Below, one piece after another: positions 26,371-35,294 of a stretch of DNA of 64,000 nt. The translations under genes were made by a program, and so were the position numbers. Location of the stretch: NCBI RefSeq assembly GCF_015553625.1, contig NZ_JADNGY010000005.1, positions 62,001-126,000 of the forward strand, written 5' to 3'. The stretch is from Streptococcus australis (lineage in GTDB: Bacteria; Bacillota; Bacilli; Lactobacillales; Streptococcaceae). Position 1 is the first letter of the stretch, and each line of letters begins with the position of its first letter. Below the pieces are notes generated by a model, which worked only from the letters and a program-made list of their open reading frames with translations, did no database searches and was not told where the DNA came from.

Positions 26371-27312
26371 ATGAAGAAAAAATTTGTAGCTGGAGCGGTG
26401 ACCCTTTTATCCGTTGTAGCGCTAGCAGCTTGTGCAAAAGGTGGCAGTGACAAAGATATCGTCACAATGAAGGGTGACACGATCACTGTTGGTGATTTCT
26501 ATGATGAAATCAAACATAACCAAGGTGCACAACAATACCTGTTCCAAATGACCATTAATAAAGTCTTTGAAAAAGAATACGGCTCAAAAGTCTCAGACAA
26601 AGATGTTGAGAAAAAAGTTGATGAGCAGAAAAAACAATTGGGTGAAGCCTTCAATAGCTACCTCACTCAACAAGGGTTGACAGAAGAAACCAACAAACAA
26701 CAAATCCGTAGTAACCTTTTGTTAGAGTATGCGGTTGACCAAGCTATTTCAAAAGAGTTGACAGACGAAGCTTATAAAAAAGCCTTTGAAAGCTATACAC
26801 CAGAAATCACTGCAAATGTGATTAAATTGGATTCAGAAGAAAAAGCGAATGAAGTTCTTGCAAGTGTAAAAGCTGAAGGCGCTGACTTTGCACAAATTGC
26901 CAAAGAAAATTCTACAGATGCTAGCACCAAAGAAAAGGGTGGAGAAATCAAATTTGACTCTGGAACAACAACTGTTCCAACCCGTGTCAAGGAAGCAGCA
27001 TCTAAGCTTGATGTAAATGGTATTTCAGATGTCGTTATTGATCCTGCTAGTCAAAAAAGCGCTGGTGCCTACTATATCGTTAAAGTAACTAAGAAGGAAG
27101 AAAAAGGATCTGACTGGAAGAAATACGAAAAACGCTTGAAAGAAATTCTGACGGCAGAACGTAAAAATGATGCCAACTTTATCCGTAGCATCATTGCCAA
27201 AGCAATGACAAATGCCAATATCAAGGTCAAAGATGATGCCTTCAAGGCAACCTTCAACCAATACATGCAAAATATTGGTGCAACAACAGAAGATAGCTCA
27301 TCTTCTAAATAA
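26371..27312 (+). CDS. prsA: Foldase PrsA (parvulin-type lipoprotein)
   Basis: This is a surface lipoprotein that helps secreted proteins fold after export. It has 313 residues. The signal peptide ends in the lipobox 'ALAAC' (C21). A helical N-terminal domain with SurA-like features follows, then a parvulin peptidyl-prolyl isomerase domain around residues 145-240 ('KAEGADFAQIAKENSTDAS', 'KGGEIKF'), and a helical C-terminal segment ending in a short serine run. An extended -10 TGGTAAAAT (26329-26337) is the likely promoter. Streptococci often carry more than one PrsA. This copy is the one next to pepF. Confidence 0.93.
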   Translation: MKKKFVAGAVTLLSVVALAACAKGGSDKDIVTMKGDTITVGDFYDEIKHNQGAQQYLFQMTINKVFEKEYGSKVSDKDVEKKVDEQKKQLGEAFNSYLTQQGLTEETNKQQIRSNLLLEYAVDQAISKELTDEAYKKAFESYTPEITANVIKLDSEEKANEVLASVKAEGADFAQIAKENSTDASTKEKGGEIKFDSGTTTVPTRVKEAASKLDVNGISDVVIDPASQKSAGAYYIVKVTKKEEKGSDWKKYEKRLKEILTAERKNDANFIRSIIAKAMTNANIKVKDDAFKATFNQYMQNIGATTEDSSSSK

Positions 27313-27321
27313 GGATATTAG

Positions 27322-27350
27322 TTGACGAGCATTGTATTTATCTGTATAAT
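27322..27350 (+). promoter_or_regulatory. Promoter of the T-box leader
   Basis: TTGACG (27322-27327), a 17-base spacer and TATAAT (27345-27350) are present. Confidence 0.85.
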
Positions 27351-27356
27351 GAGATA

Positions 27357-27534
27357 GTTGAGAATAAATCATTTAGAATCAGATTCAGAGAAGTGGCGGG
27401 GGTGCGAGCCATGGAAGAGGAATGATTTTGCTACTCAATAGAACAATTACATAATCGAATGAAGAATGACAAGTTCATTGAATGAAGGTGGTACCGCGGT
27501 TTTTCGCCCTTCGTTAGTGAGCTTGTCTTTTTTT
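27357..27534 (+). ncRNA. T-box riboswitch, alanine specifier
   Basis: This leader has the T-box hallmark GAAGGTGGTACCGCGG (about 27484-27499) and, after it, CGCCCTTCG. Competing structures are the antiterminator around the T-box and a terminator pairing GACAAG (27468-27473) with CTTGTC (27522-27527), followed by T7. On the 3' side of stem I, 'TTTTGCTACTC' offers GCT (27430-27432), an alanine codon, as the specifier. Uncharged tRNA-Ala would therefore permit read-through into the LURP-one-like gene and alaS. Confidence 0.9.
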
Positions 27535-27603
27535 CAGCATCTTCTACCGGAGATCCTTTCTAATAAGAGAAAGGCCTTCCTATGGATTTGCAGGAGGAAA
27601 CTG

Positions 27604-28086
27604 ATGAAATCGTATCTGGTCAAACAAAAGTTTCGACTTGGAGGGGAACGCTTTGACATCAAAAATGATCTGGGAATGGTAGAATACCATGTAGAAGGTT
27701 CATTTTTTAAGATTCCTAAGACCTTTACGGTATTTGATGTGGAAGGCCAGAAGATTAGCCATATCACGAAGAAAACCTTTAGCCTCTTACCCCAATTCAC
27801 TGTAGAATTGGCGGATGGCTCCAGTTTTTTCATCCGTAAAAAACTGACCTTATTCCGTGATAAGTACGATATTTCTAATTTAGGACTACGCATCGAAGGC
27901 AATATCTGGGATTTGAATTTCAAGTTATTGGATGATCGGGACCAGCTGGTTGCAGAGATTAGCAAACAAGTCTTTACCTTGACGTCGACTTATCAGGTAG
28001 CTGTCTATGAAGAAAAATATGCCAATCTCGTGATTTCCTTATGTCTTGCAATTGACTATGTAGAAATGACTGAAAATGGCTCTTAA
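27604..28086 (+). CDS. LURP-one-related/YxjI-type (Tubby-like fold) protein
   Basis: This 160-residue cytoplasmic protein matches the LOR/YxjI pattern: 'YLVKQKFRLGGERFDIKND', 'GSFFKIPKTFTVFDVEGQKI', 'DKYDISNLGLRIEGNIW' and 'QVFTLTSTYQVAVYEE'. The fold is a Tubby-like beta-barrel, and the function is unknown in bacteria (scramblase-like lipid binding has been proposed for relatives). The ATG at 27604 has AGGAGG 6 bases upstream. Frames starting earlier run through the T-box terminator and are rejected. It lies directly behind an alanine T-box and 36 bases before alaS, with no terminator between, so it appears to share control with alanyl-tRNA synthetase. Confidence 0.85.
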   Translation: MKSYLVKQKFRLGGERFDIKNDLGMVEYHVEGSFFKIPKTFTVFDVEGQKISHITKKTFSLLPQFTVELADGSSFFIRKKLTLFRDKYDISNLGLRIEGNIWDLNFKLLDDRDQLVAEISKQVFTLTSTYQVAVYEEKYANLVISLCLAIDYVEMTENGS

Positions 28087-28122
28087 GCCAACCAATAGAA
28101 AACATGAAATAGAGGAGAAAAC

Positions 28123-30741
28123 ATGAAACAATTATCTAGTGCACAAGTCCGCCAAATGTGGCTTGATTTCTGGGCTACCAAAGGTCACTCAGTAGAACCA
28201 TCTGTTAGCTTGGTTCCTGTCAACGATCCAACCCTTTTATGGATCAACTCAGGGGTAGCAACCCTTAAGAAATACTTTGATGGGACTATCATCCCTGAAA
28301 ACCCACGGATTACCAATGCGCAAAAGGCCATCCGTACCAACGATATTGAAAACGTAGGAAAAACAGCTCGTCACCATACCATGTTTGAAATGTTGGGGAA
28401 TTTCTCAATCGGTGATTACTTCCGTGATGAAGCCATCACTTGGGCTTATGAACTTTTGACAAGTCCGGAATGGTTTGACTTCCCCAAAGACAAACTCTAC
28501 ATGACCTACTACCCAGCTGATACGGATTCTTACAATCGCTGGATTGAAGTGGGTGTAGATCCAAGTCACTTGATCCCAATTGAAGACAACTTCTGGGAAA
28601 TCGGTGCTGGACCTTCTGGACCAGATACAGAAATCTTCTTTGACCGTGGGGAAGCCTTTGACCCAGAAAACATCGGTATTCGCCTCCTTGCAGAAGATAT
28701 CGAAAACGACCGTTACATCGAAATCTGGAATATCGTTTTGTCACAATTTAACGCAGATCCAGCTGTACCTCGTAGTGAATACAAGGAATTGCCACACAAG
28801 AACATTGATACGGGCGCTGGTTTGGAGCGTTTGGTAGCCGTGATCCAAGGGGCGAAAACTAACTTTGAAACGGACCTCTTCATGCCAATCATCCGTGAAG
28901 TGGAAAAATTGTCTGGTAAAGTTTACGACCAAGATGGTGACAACATGAGCTTCAAGGTCATCGCAGACCATATCCGTTCTCTTTCATTTGCTATCGGTGA
29001 TGGGGCTCTCCCTGGAAATGAAGGCCGTGGTTATGTCCTTCGTCGTCTTCTTCGTCGTGCATCTATGCATGGTCAAAAATTGGGCATCAATGAGCCTTTC
29101 CTTTACAAACTGGTTCCAACCGTTGGTAAAATCATGGAAAGCTACTATCCAGAAGTGCTTGAAAAACGTGACTTTATCGAGAAAATTGTGAAGAGCGAGG
29201 AAGAGTCATTTGCTCGTACCCTTCACTCAGGTCAACACTTTGCAGAAACAATCGTAGCAGACTTGAAAGAAAAAGGTCAAACGGTTATCGCTGGTCAAGA
29301 TGTCTTCAAACTCTACGATACTTATGGATTCCCAGTGGAGTTGACAGAAGAAATCGCTGAAGAAGCTGGTATGACAGTTGACCGTGAAGGTTTTGAAGCA
29401 GCTATGAAGGAACAACAAGAACGTGCGCGTGCGTCAGCTGTCAAAGGCGGATCCATGGGGATGCAAAACGAAACCCTTCAAAATATCACTGTTGAGAGCG
29501 TCTTTAACTACAATGCTAGCCAATTGCCTTCAAAATTAGTGGCTATCGTAGCAGATAACGCAGAAGTAGAAGCTGTTTCAGAAGGAACTGCATCACTGAT
29601 CTTTGCAGAAACTCCATTCTACGCTGAAATGGGTGGACAGGTTGCTGACCATGGTCAAATCTTGGATGCTACAGGAAATGTCGTAGCGACTGTAACAGAC
29701 GTTCAAAAAGCACCAAACGGACAAGCTCTTCATACCGTTGAAGTTCATGCTCCACTTGCTTTGAACCAAGAATATACCTTGGCAATCGATACGAACCGTC
29801 GTCATCGTGTCATGAAAAACCACACAGCGACTCACTTACTCCATGCAGCTCTTCACAATATCCTTGGCCACCATGCTACTCAAGCAGGATCTCTTAACGA
29901 AGTAGAATTCCTTCGTTTTGACTTCACTCATTTCCAAGCGGTAACTCCTGAAGAATTGCGTGCCATTGAACAACAAGTCAATGAAAAGATTTGGGAAGCG
30001 ATCGCTGTAGAAACAGTTGAGACAGATATTGATACAGCTAAAGAAATGGGAGCTATGGCCCTCTTTGGTGAGAAATACGGTAAGGAAGTCCGTGTTGTCA
30101 CCATTGGTGACTACTCAGTCGAGCTTTGTGGTGGTACCCACGTTGGCAATACTTCTGAGATCGGTCTTTTCAAGATTGTTAAAGAAGAAGGGATTGGATC
30201 AGGAACTCGTCGTATCTTGGCAGTAACTGGTAAAGAAGCCTTCGAAGCCTACCGTAAACAAGAAGATGCACTGAAAGCAGTCGCAGCAACCTTGAAAGCA
30301 CCTCAACTCAAAGAAGTCCCTCACAAGGTAGAAGGCCTTCAAGAACAACTCCGTCAATTGCAAAAAGAAAATGCAGAATTGAAGGAAAAAGCTGCAGCAG
30401 CAGCGGCAGGTGATGTCTTCAAGAATGTCCAAGAAGCAAACGGTCACCGTTACATTGCTAGCCAAGTTTCTGTTTCAGATGCAGGTGCCCTTCGTACCTT
30501 TGCGGATAACTGGAAACAAAAAGACTACTCTGATGTGCTTGTTCTTGTCGCAGCAATTGGTGACAAGGTAAATGTCCTTGTAGCCAGCAAGACAAAAGAC
30601 ATCCACGCAGGTAACTTGGTCAAAGAATTGGCTCCAATCGTTGATGGACGTGGTGGTGGGAAACCAGACATGGCCATGGCAGGAGGAAGCAACCAAGCGA
30701 AAATCCAAGAATTGTTGGATGCCGTAGCAGGTAAATTGTAA
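28123..30741 (+). CDS. alaS: Alanyl-tRNA synthetase
   Basis: This enzyme charges tRNA-Ala and edits mischarged Ser/Gly. It has 872 residues with the complete domain order: the class II catalytic core at the N-terminus ('[11 protein letters not shown]', '[20 protein letters not shown]', 'DTGAGLERL'), a tRNA-recognition middle, an editing domain with '[11 protein letters not shown]' and '[13 protein letters not shown]', and a C-terminal coiled region plus DHHA1 domain ('[16 protein letters not shown]'). A GAGGAG site precedes the ATG. It is transcribed behind the T-box leader at 27357-27534 together with the LURP-one-like gene, and copy 2 of the dispersed repeat follows the stop. Confidence 0.98.
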   Translation: MKQLSSAQVRQMWLDFWATKGHSVEPSVSLVPVNDPTLLWINSGVATLKKYFDGTIIPENPRITNAQKAIRTNDIENVGKTARHHTMFEMLGNFSIGDYFRDEAITWAYELLTSPEWFDFPKDKLYMTYYPADTDSYNRWIEVGVDPSHLIPIEDNFWEIGAGPSGPDTEIFFDRGEAFDPENIGIRLLAEDIENDRYIEIWNIVLSQFNADPAVPRSEYKELPHKNIDTGAGLERLVAVIQGAKTNFETDLFMPIIREVEKLSGKVYDQDGDNMSFKVIADHIRSLSFAIGDGALPGNEGRGYVLRRLLRRASMHGQKLGINEPFLYKLVPTVGKIMESYYPEVLEKRDFIEKIVKSEEESFARTLHSGQHFAETIVADLKEKGQTVIAGQDVFKLYDTYGFPVELTEEIAEEAGMTVDREGFEAAMKEQQERARASAVKGGSMGMQNETLQNITVESVFNYNASQLPSKLVAIVADNAEVEAVSEGTASLIFAETPFYAEMGGQVADHGQILDATGNVVATVTDVQKAPNGQALHTVEVHAPLALNQEYTLAIDTNRRHRVMKNHTATHLLHAALHNILGHHATQAGSLNEVEFLRFDFTHFQAVTPEELRAIEQQVNEKIWEAIAVETVETDIDTAKEMGAMALFGEKYGKEVRVVTIGDYSVELCGGTHVGNTSEIGLFKIVKEEGIGSGTRRILAVTGKEAFEAYRKQEDALKAVAATLKAPQLKEVPHKVEGLQEQLRQLQKENAELKEKAAAAAAGDVFKNVQEANGHRYIASQVSVSDAGALRTFADNWKQKDYSDVLVLVAAIGDKVNVLVASKTKDIHAGNLVKELAPIVDGRGGGKPDMAMAGGSNQAKIQELLDAVAGKL

Positions 30742-30750
30742 GCAATAGGA

Positions 30751-30932
30751 GAGAGTGGGACAGAAATCGGTAATTCGTTAGAATTCGATTTCGTCGTCCC
30801 ACCTCCGCACAGTTGAGTAGGGCTGTAAAAGCTGATGAAATCAGCGTAGTAGAGCCCACTCAACCACTGCGTCTTGCTCGACAATCCAAAAACAATTGAG
30901 AGGCTAGGACTTTTGTCCCAGCCTCTCTTTTT
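30751..30932 (+). repeat. Dispersed 180-bp repeat, copy 2 (alaS terminator)
   Basis: This copy has the same orientation as copy 1 and differs from it at only a few positions. One change turns a G-U pair into G-C in the small stem (GCTGATGAAATCAGC here, GTTGAT in copy 1), which supports selection for RNA structure. The terminal hairpin AGGCTAGGAC/GTCCCAGCCT with a T-run ends the alaS transcript. Confidence 0.93.
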
Positions 30933-30975
30933 TCAAAAAAAGAAACGTACCCAATTAGAAAAAGATTGCAACAAA

Positions 30976-31004
30976 AAAACCTTTCCAGATGGAAAGGTTT
31001 TTCT
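30976..31004. terminator. Bidirectional terminator between alaS and nrdF
   Basis: AAAACCTTTCC (30976-30986) pairs with GGAAAGGTTTT (30991-31001). It has an A-run on the left and a T-run on the right, and mainly serves nrdF from the minus strand. Confidence 0.85.
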
Positions 31005-31006
31005 TC

Positions 31007-31966
31007 TTATAATCCATAGTTGTAATCGTCATCCTGCATGGCTTCTACTTCACCGAGGAGGTAGCCATTTCCGACTTGTGAGAAGAAGTCGTGGTTGGAT
31101 GTTCCGGTTGAGATACCATTCATAACGATTGGGTTGACATCGTCCGCTGAGTCAGGGAAGAGCGGATCTTGTCCCAAGTTCATAAGGGCCTTGTTAGCAT
31201 TGTAGCGAAGGAAAGTCTTGACTTCCTCTGTCCAGCCCACACCGTCATAGAGGCTCTCTGTATAGCCTTCTTCATTCTCATAGAGGGTGTAGAGTAGGTC
31301 ATACATCCATTCTTTGAGTTTTTCTTGTTCTTCTTCTGGTAATTCGTTAAATCCGAGTTGGAACTTGTAGCCGATATAGGTTCCGTGAACAGATTCGTCC
31401 CGAATGATCAACTTGATGATTTCAGCCACGTTGGCTAACTTGTTGTTTCCAAGATAGTAGAGCGGTGTGAAGAAACCAGAGTAGAAGAGGAAAGTTTCAA
31501 GAAAGACGCTGGCTACTTTCTTTTCAAGGGGAGTTCCATTGAGGTAGATTTCATTGATGATTTCTGCCTTCTTCTGAAGGAAAGGATTGGTATTGGTCCA
31601 TTCGAAAATCTCTTCGATTTCTGACTTGGTATTCAAGGTAGAAAAGATTGAAGAGTAAGACTTAGCATGGACAGATTCCATGAATTGGATGTTGTTAAAG
31701 ACAGCTTCTTCGTGGGGAGTACGGATATCTGCACGAAGAGCTTGCACACCAGTTTCGGACTGCATGGTATCCAAGAGTGTCAATCCACCAAAGACTTTAC
31801 CAACCAAGTCTTTTTCTTTGAGAGATAACTTTCTCCAGTCGTCCAAGTCGTTTGACAAAGGAATACGTGTATCCAACCAGAATTGTTCGGTTAGCTTTTC
31901 CCAAGTAGATTTATCGATGACATCTTCGATGGCATTCCAGTTAATGGCTTTGTAGTAAGTTTCCAT
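31007..31966 (-). CDS. nrdF: Class Ib ribonucleotide reductase, small subunit
   Basis: NrdF carries the dimanganese/diiron-tyrosyl radical cofactor and passes the radical to NrdE for deoxyribonucleotide synthesis. It has 319 residues, standard for class Ib. Metal-ligand regions are visible: 'GLTLLDTMQSETG', 'FMESVHAKSYSSIF' (E and H), 'FLETFLFYSGFF' and 'IIRDESVHGTYIGYKFQ' (E and H). The C-terminal tail ending 'MQDDDYNYGL' is the docking peptide for NrdE. It lies 122 bases downstream of nrdE, behind a terminator and its own promoter. The flavodoxin NrdI that activates the manganese form is not in this window. Confidence 0.97.
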   Translation of the reverse strand: METYYKAINWNAIEDVIDKSTWEKLTEQFWLDTRIPLSNDLDDWRKLSLKEKDLVGKVFGGLTLLDTMQSETGVQALRADIRTPHEEAVFNNIQFMESVHAKSYSSIFSTLNTKSEIEEIFEWTNTNPFLQKKAEIINEIYLNGTPLEKKVASVFLETFLFYSGFFTPLYYLGNNKLANVAEIIKLIIRDESVHGTYIGYKFQLGFNELPEEEQEKLKEWMYDLLYTLYENEEGYTESLYDGVGWTEEVKTFLRYNANKALMNLGQDPLFPDSADDVNPIVMNGISTGTSNHDFFSQVGNGYLLGEVEAMQDDDYNYGL

Positions 31967-31997
31967 TTGAAATCTCTTTCTTTTTCTAATTCATTCG

Positions 31998-32036
31998 ATC
32001 ATACAATCATTGTTATTCTAACACAATTGTTAGAAT
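31998..32036 (-). promoter_or_regulatory. nrdF promoter with 22-bp palindromic operator
   Basis: On the minus strand, TTGTGT (32026-32021), a 17-base spacer and TATGAT (32003-31998) form a promoter. A perfect dyad, ATTCTAACA-CAAT-TGTTAGAAT (32015-32036), covers the -35 box. It does not resemble an NrdR box, and the binding protein is unknown. Confidence 0.65.
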
Positions 32037-32043
32037 ACTGCAC

Positions 32044-32066
32044 AAAAAGTCGGCGGACCGACTTTT
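32044..32066 (-). terminator. Terminator between nrdE and nrdF
   Basis: On the minus strand, AAAAGTCGG and CCGACTTTT form a hairpin followed by T5, directly upstream of the nrdF promoter. Confidence 0.8.
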
Positions 32067-32088
32067 GGTAGCAATGGATCAGAGTGTC

Positions 32089-34248
32089 TTAGATGACACA
32101 GCTTTCACATTGGTTCGCGCCAACTTCTCCACCATCATCTGTAAAGGTACGGACGTAGTAGATAGACTTGATTCCCTTATTAAAGGCATAGTTACGAAGG
32201 ATAGACAAGTCACGAGTGGTTTGTTTGTTTTCAGTTTTCCATTCGTAAAGACCTTTTGGAATGTCACTGCGCATAAAGAGAGTCAGTGAGAGTCCTTGGT
32301 CCACGTGCTCAGTTGCGGCAGCATAGACATCGATGACTTTCCGCATATCCATATCGTAGGCAGAAGTGTAGTAAGGAATGGTATCTGTTGATAATCCTGC
32401 TGCAGGGTAGTAGATCTTACCAATTTTCTTCTCTTGACGTTCTTCAATCCGTTGTGTAATTGGGTGGATAGAAGCAGACACGTCATTGATGTAGCTGATA
32501 GAACCATTTGGTGCGACAGCTAAACGGTTTTGGTGGTAAAGACCATCTGCTTTCACTTTATCACGAAGTTCAGCCCAATCTTCTGCATTAGGGATGAAGA
32601 TGTCTTTAAAGAGTTCTTTGACACGCTCTGATTTTGGAACAAACTCTCCAGTCGTGTACTTATCAAAGTAAGTACCGTTTGCGTAGTCTGATTTTTCAAA
32701 GTTGTGGAAGGTAACGCCACGTTCACGCGCGATATTGTTTGATTCCACGAGGGTCCAGTAGTTCATGAGCATGAAGTAGATGCTAGTGAACTCAACAGAC
32801 TCAGGTGATCCGTACTCGATCAATTGTTGCGCAAGATAGCTATGAAGTCCCATCGCACCGAGGCCAAAGGTATGCGCTAGGCTATTTCCATGGTCGATCG
32901 TAGGAACAGCGACGATGTGAGAACTATCTGTCACAAAGGTCAAAGCACGAACCATGGCACGAATAGAACGACCAAAGTCAGGTGAGGTCATCATGTTGAC
33001 TACGTTTGTTGAACCAAGGTTACATGAGACGTCGGTCCCCATTTTAATGAATTCTTGAGCATCGTTGATCAAGCTTGGTTCTTGAACCTGGAGGATCTCT
33101 GAACACAAGTTACTCATGATGATTTTGCCATCAACTGGGTTGGCGCGGTTAGCAGTATCAATATTGACTACATATGGGTAACCAGATTCTTGTTGCAATT
33201 TAGAAATTTCTGTTTCCAAATCACGGGCTTTAATTTTTGTCTTACGGATGTTTGGATTAGCAACCAACTCATCGTATTTTTCAGTGATGTCGATATAGTT
33301 GAATGGCACTCCGTATTCACGCTCTACAGAATATGGGCTGAAGAGATACATTTCTTCATTCTTACGAGCCAACTCATAGAACTTGTCTGGTACGACGACA
33401 CCAAGTGAGAGAGTCTTAACACGAACTTTTTCATCGGCATTTTCTTTCTTAGTTGAAAGGAAGGCGATGATGTCTGGGTGGAAGACGTTGAGGTAAACAA
33501 CCCCCGCCCCTTGACGTTGACCAAGTTGGTTAGAGTAAGAGAAGCTATCTTCAAAGAGTTTCATAACAGGAACGACCCCAGAAGCAGCTCCTTCATAGCC
33601 TTTGATCGGTGCTCCAGCTTCACGAAGGTTGCTGAGGGAGATTCCAACCCCACCACCGATACGTGAAAGTTGAAGGGCAGAGTTGATAGAGCGTCCAATC
33701 GCATTCATATCATCTGTTACTTGGATCAAGAAACAGGAAACCAATTCTCCACGGCGGGCACGTCCAGCATTTAAGAAAGAAGGAGTAGCTGGTTGGTAGC
33801 GTTGGTGGATGATTTCGTTTGCGATGTCTTTGGCAATGTCTTCATTTCCATCTGCAAAATAGAGAGCATTGAAGAAGACGCGGTCTTCCATGCTTTCGAG
33901 ATAGTATTCTCCATCATTTGTTTTAAGCGCATACTGGTTATAGAATTTATAGGCAGCCATGAAGGACTTGAATTGGAAGTTTTGGTCTTTGATAAATTGA
34001 TAAAGTTCTTCCAAGAATTCTGGACGATATTTCTTGATAAAAGCTGTTTCGATATAGTTGTGTTCAATAAGGTAGTTGATTTTATCCGTTATTGAATCAA
34101 AGGCCATAGTATTTGGCGCAACATTTTCTTTAAAGAAAGCATCCAAGGCTTCTTTGTCTTTATGAAGCATGATTTGACCGTTTACTGGACGGTTGATTTC
34201 ATTATTAAGACGGAAGTAGGTTACGTCTTCAAGTGATTTTAATCCCAT
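32089..34248 (-). CDS. nrdE: Class Ib ribonucleotide reductase, large subunit
   Basis: NrdE binds ribonucleoside diphosphates and reduces them with a radical from NrdF and electrons from NrdH. It has 719 residues, the usual class Ib length, lacking the long ATP-cone of class Ia. Visible motifs include 'NLCSEILQVQEPS' with an active-site cysteine, 'SCNLGSTNVVNMM', and the C-terminal redox cysteine pair 'NQCESCVI'. It is transcribed leftward from nrdH. The 130 bases between nrdH and nrdE contain stable hairpins, and a terminator follows before nrdF. Confidence 0.97.
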   Translation of the reverse strand: MGLKSLEDVTYFRLNNEINRPVNGQIMLHKDKEALDAFFKENVAPNTMAFDSITDKINYLIEHNYIETAFIKKYRPEFLEELYQFIKDQNFQFKSFMAAYKFYNQYALKTNDGEYYLESMEDRVFFNALYFADGNEDIAKDIANEIIHQRYQPATPSFLNAGRARRGELVSCFLIQVTDDMNAIGRSINSALQLSRIGGGVGISLSNLREAGAPIKGYEGAASGVVPVMKLFEDSFSYSNQLGQRQGAGVVYLNVFHPDIIAFLSTKKENADEKVRVKTLSLGVVVPDKFYELARKNEEMYLFSPYSVEREYGVPFNYIDITEKYDELVANPNIRKTKIKARDLETEISKLQQESGYPYVVNIDTANRANPVDGKIIMSNLCSEILQVQEPSLINDAQEFIKMGTDVSCNLGSTNVVNMMTSPDFGRSIRAMVRALTFVTDSSHIVAVPTIDHGNSLAHTFGLGAMGLHSYLAQQLIEYGSPESVEFTSIYFMLMNYWTLVESNNIARERGVTFHNFEKSDYANGTYFDKYTTGEFVPKSERVKELFKDIFIPNAEDWAELRDKVKADGLYHQNRLAVAPNGSISYINDVSASIHPITQRIEERQEKKIGKIYYPAAGLSTDTIPYYTSAYDMDMRKVIDVYAAATEHVDQGLSLTLFMRSDIPKGLYEWKTENKQTTRDLSILRNYAFNKGIKSIYYVRTFTDDGGEVGANQCESCVI

Positions 34249-34276
34249 AATGTTCCTTTTTCTAATTCAAAAACAA

Positions 34277-34356
34277 AGGGGAGGCAAGCTCCCCTGTACA
34301 AGTAAAAGGGCCAGGGAACACAGTAGTCAAGGACTACAGTATTCCATTCCCTAGAC
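34277..34356 (-). other. Structured nrdH-nrdE intergenic region
   Basis: Two structures are visible. One is GGGGAG-gcaag-CTCCCC (about 34277-34293). The other is a longer stem pairing the sequence around 34311-34330 (GGGAACACAGTAGTC) with 34335-34352 (GACTACAGTATTCC and TTCCC). Neither has a clear T-run for the minus strand, so processing or translation control is more likely than termination. Confidence 0.5.
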
Positions 34357-34379
34357 CAATCAGATCCTGTTTGATAGTT

Positions 34380-34598
34380 TTAAGATAATTTCTTGAGCTT
34401 AGCTGGTTGGAAGCCAGAAAAGACTTCATCTGCCGTTTGGATAACTGGTGCAGCATTGAAACCAAGGTTCTTCACATGGTCTACAAACTCAGGTTGCTCA
34501 TCTAGATTAATTTCACGGTATTCAACGTGATTGGTATCTAAAAAACGTTTGGTCATTTTACATTGAACGCAATTATTTTTTGAATAAATTGTCACCAT
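34380..34598 (-). CDS. nrdH: Glutaredoxin-like protein NrdH
   Basis: NrdH is the small thioredoxin-fold reductant of the class Ib ribonucleotide reductase and is itself reduced by thioredoxin reductase. It has 72 residues. The redox motif is C10-V-Q-C13 ('SKNNCVQCKMTKRF'), and 'FSGFQPAKLKKL' near the end is typical. The start at 34598 has GAGGAG about 12 bases upstream. Longer frames run back into the promoter and NrdR-box region and are rejected. It is the first gene of nrdH-nrdE(-nrdF). Confidence 0.95.
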   Translation of the reverse strand: MVTIYSKNNCVQCKMTKRFLDTNHVEYREINLDEQPEFVDHVKNLGFNAAPVIQTADEVFSGFQPAKLKKLS

Positions 34599-34637
34599 AA
34601 TGTGATCTAACTCCTCTAAATTCATAAATCTGTATCT

Positions 34638-34730
34638 AGTATAAACAAAAGGTTTTTCCTTGTCAAGAGTTTTAACTAAATATTGTGCACATAAATTAAC
34701 TATACCGGAAGATACCACAATATGTAGTAT
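34638..34730 (-). promoter_or_regulatory. nrdH promoter with two NrdR-type boxes
   Basis: On the minus strand, TTGACA (34666-34661), a 17-base spacer and TATACT (34643-34638) form a strong promoter. Two 16-bp sequences fit the NrdR box (acaCwAtATaTwGtgt). One is GCACAATATTTAGTTA on the minus strand (34688-34673). The other is CCACAATATGTAGTAT on the plus strand (34715-34730). Their centres are 42 bases apart, four helical turns, and they lie just upstream of the -35. Confidence 0.8.
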
Positions 34731-34939
34731 TGTAAGAATTAGTGAAAATTGAGGAAAACGTGATAAAATATAGGTTTTTTAAGTCAAAGGAATCCCTATC
34801 TTTTTCCTAAAATTCTATATACTGTGTCCGTGAAAGCAATTCTATTTATTTAATAGAAGAAAGTAAAAAAAGAAGATCAAAAGAAGAGAAAAATTGAGTG
34901 CTTCCTGTAAGTATTTTCAGTAAGTGTGTGATAAAAATC

Positions 34940-34968
34940 TTGAAAAATAATGAAGAAGATGATATAAT
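34940..34968 (+). promoter_or_regulatory. ptsHI promoter
   Basis: TTGAAA (34940-34945), a 17-base spacer and TATAAT (34963-34968) are present. A small dyad, GTTATC-aca-GATAAC (34983-34997), lies in the leader. The stretch 34740-34935 upstream is AT-rich, and I see no gene in it. Confidence 0.85.
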
Positions 34969-35028
34969 AGCAAATTGTAAGGGTTATCACAGATAACTCA
35001 AAACTAATTTTAAAAGGAGAGTCAAACT

Positions 35029-35292
35029 ATGGCTTCTAAAGATTTCCACATCGTGGCAGAAACAGGTATCCACGCACGTCCAGCAACTTTGTTGGTTCAA
35101 ACTGCTAGCAAATTTGCTTCAGATATTACTCTTGAATACAAAGGTAAATCAGTTAACTTGAAATCAATCATGGGTGTTATGAGCCTTGGTGTTGGTCAAG
35201 GAGCTGACGTTGTAATCTCAGCTGAAGGAGCTGACGCTGATGATGCTCTTGCAGCAATCGCTGAAACAATGGAAAAAGAAGGATTGGCATAA
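35029..35292 (+). CDS. ptsH: Phosphocarrier protein HPr
   Basis: HPr carries phosphate from enzyme I to the sugar-specific PTS enzymes. In Gram-positives its serine-phosphorylated form is the co-repressor of CcpA. It has 87 residues. The catalytic H15 lies in 'TGIHARPA' and the regulatory S46 in '[12 protein letters not shown]', both intact. An AAAGGAGAG site precedes the ATG. It starts the ptsHI operon, with ptsI two bases after its stop. Codon use indicates very high expression. Candidate cre sites elsewhere in this window are targets of the same CcpA/HPr-Ser-P system. Confidence 0.98.
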   Translation: MASKDFHIVAETGIHARPATLLVQTASKFASDITLEYKGKSVNLKSIMGVMSLGVGQGADVVISAEGADADDALAAIAETMEKEGLA

Positions 35293-35294
35293 AC

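Noticed and set aside
27466..27603. Upstream extension of the LURP-one-like gene
   Set aside because: It crosses the T-box and its terminator. The ATG at 27604 has a good AGGAGG and gives the family's N-terminus.
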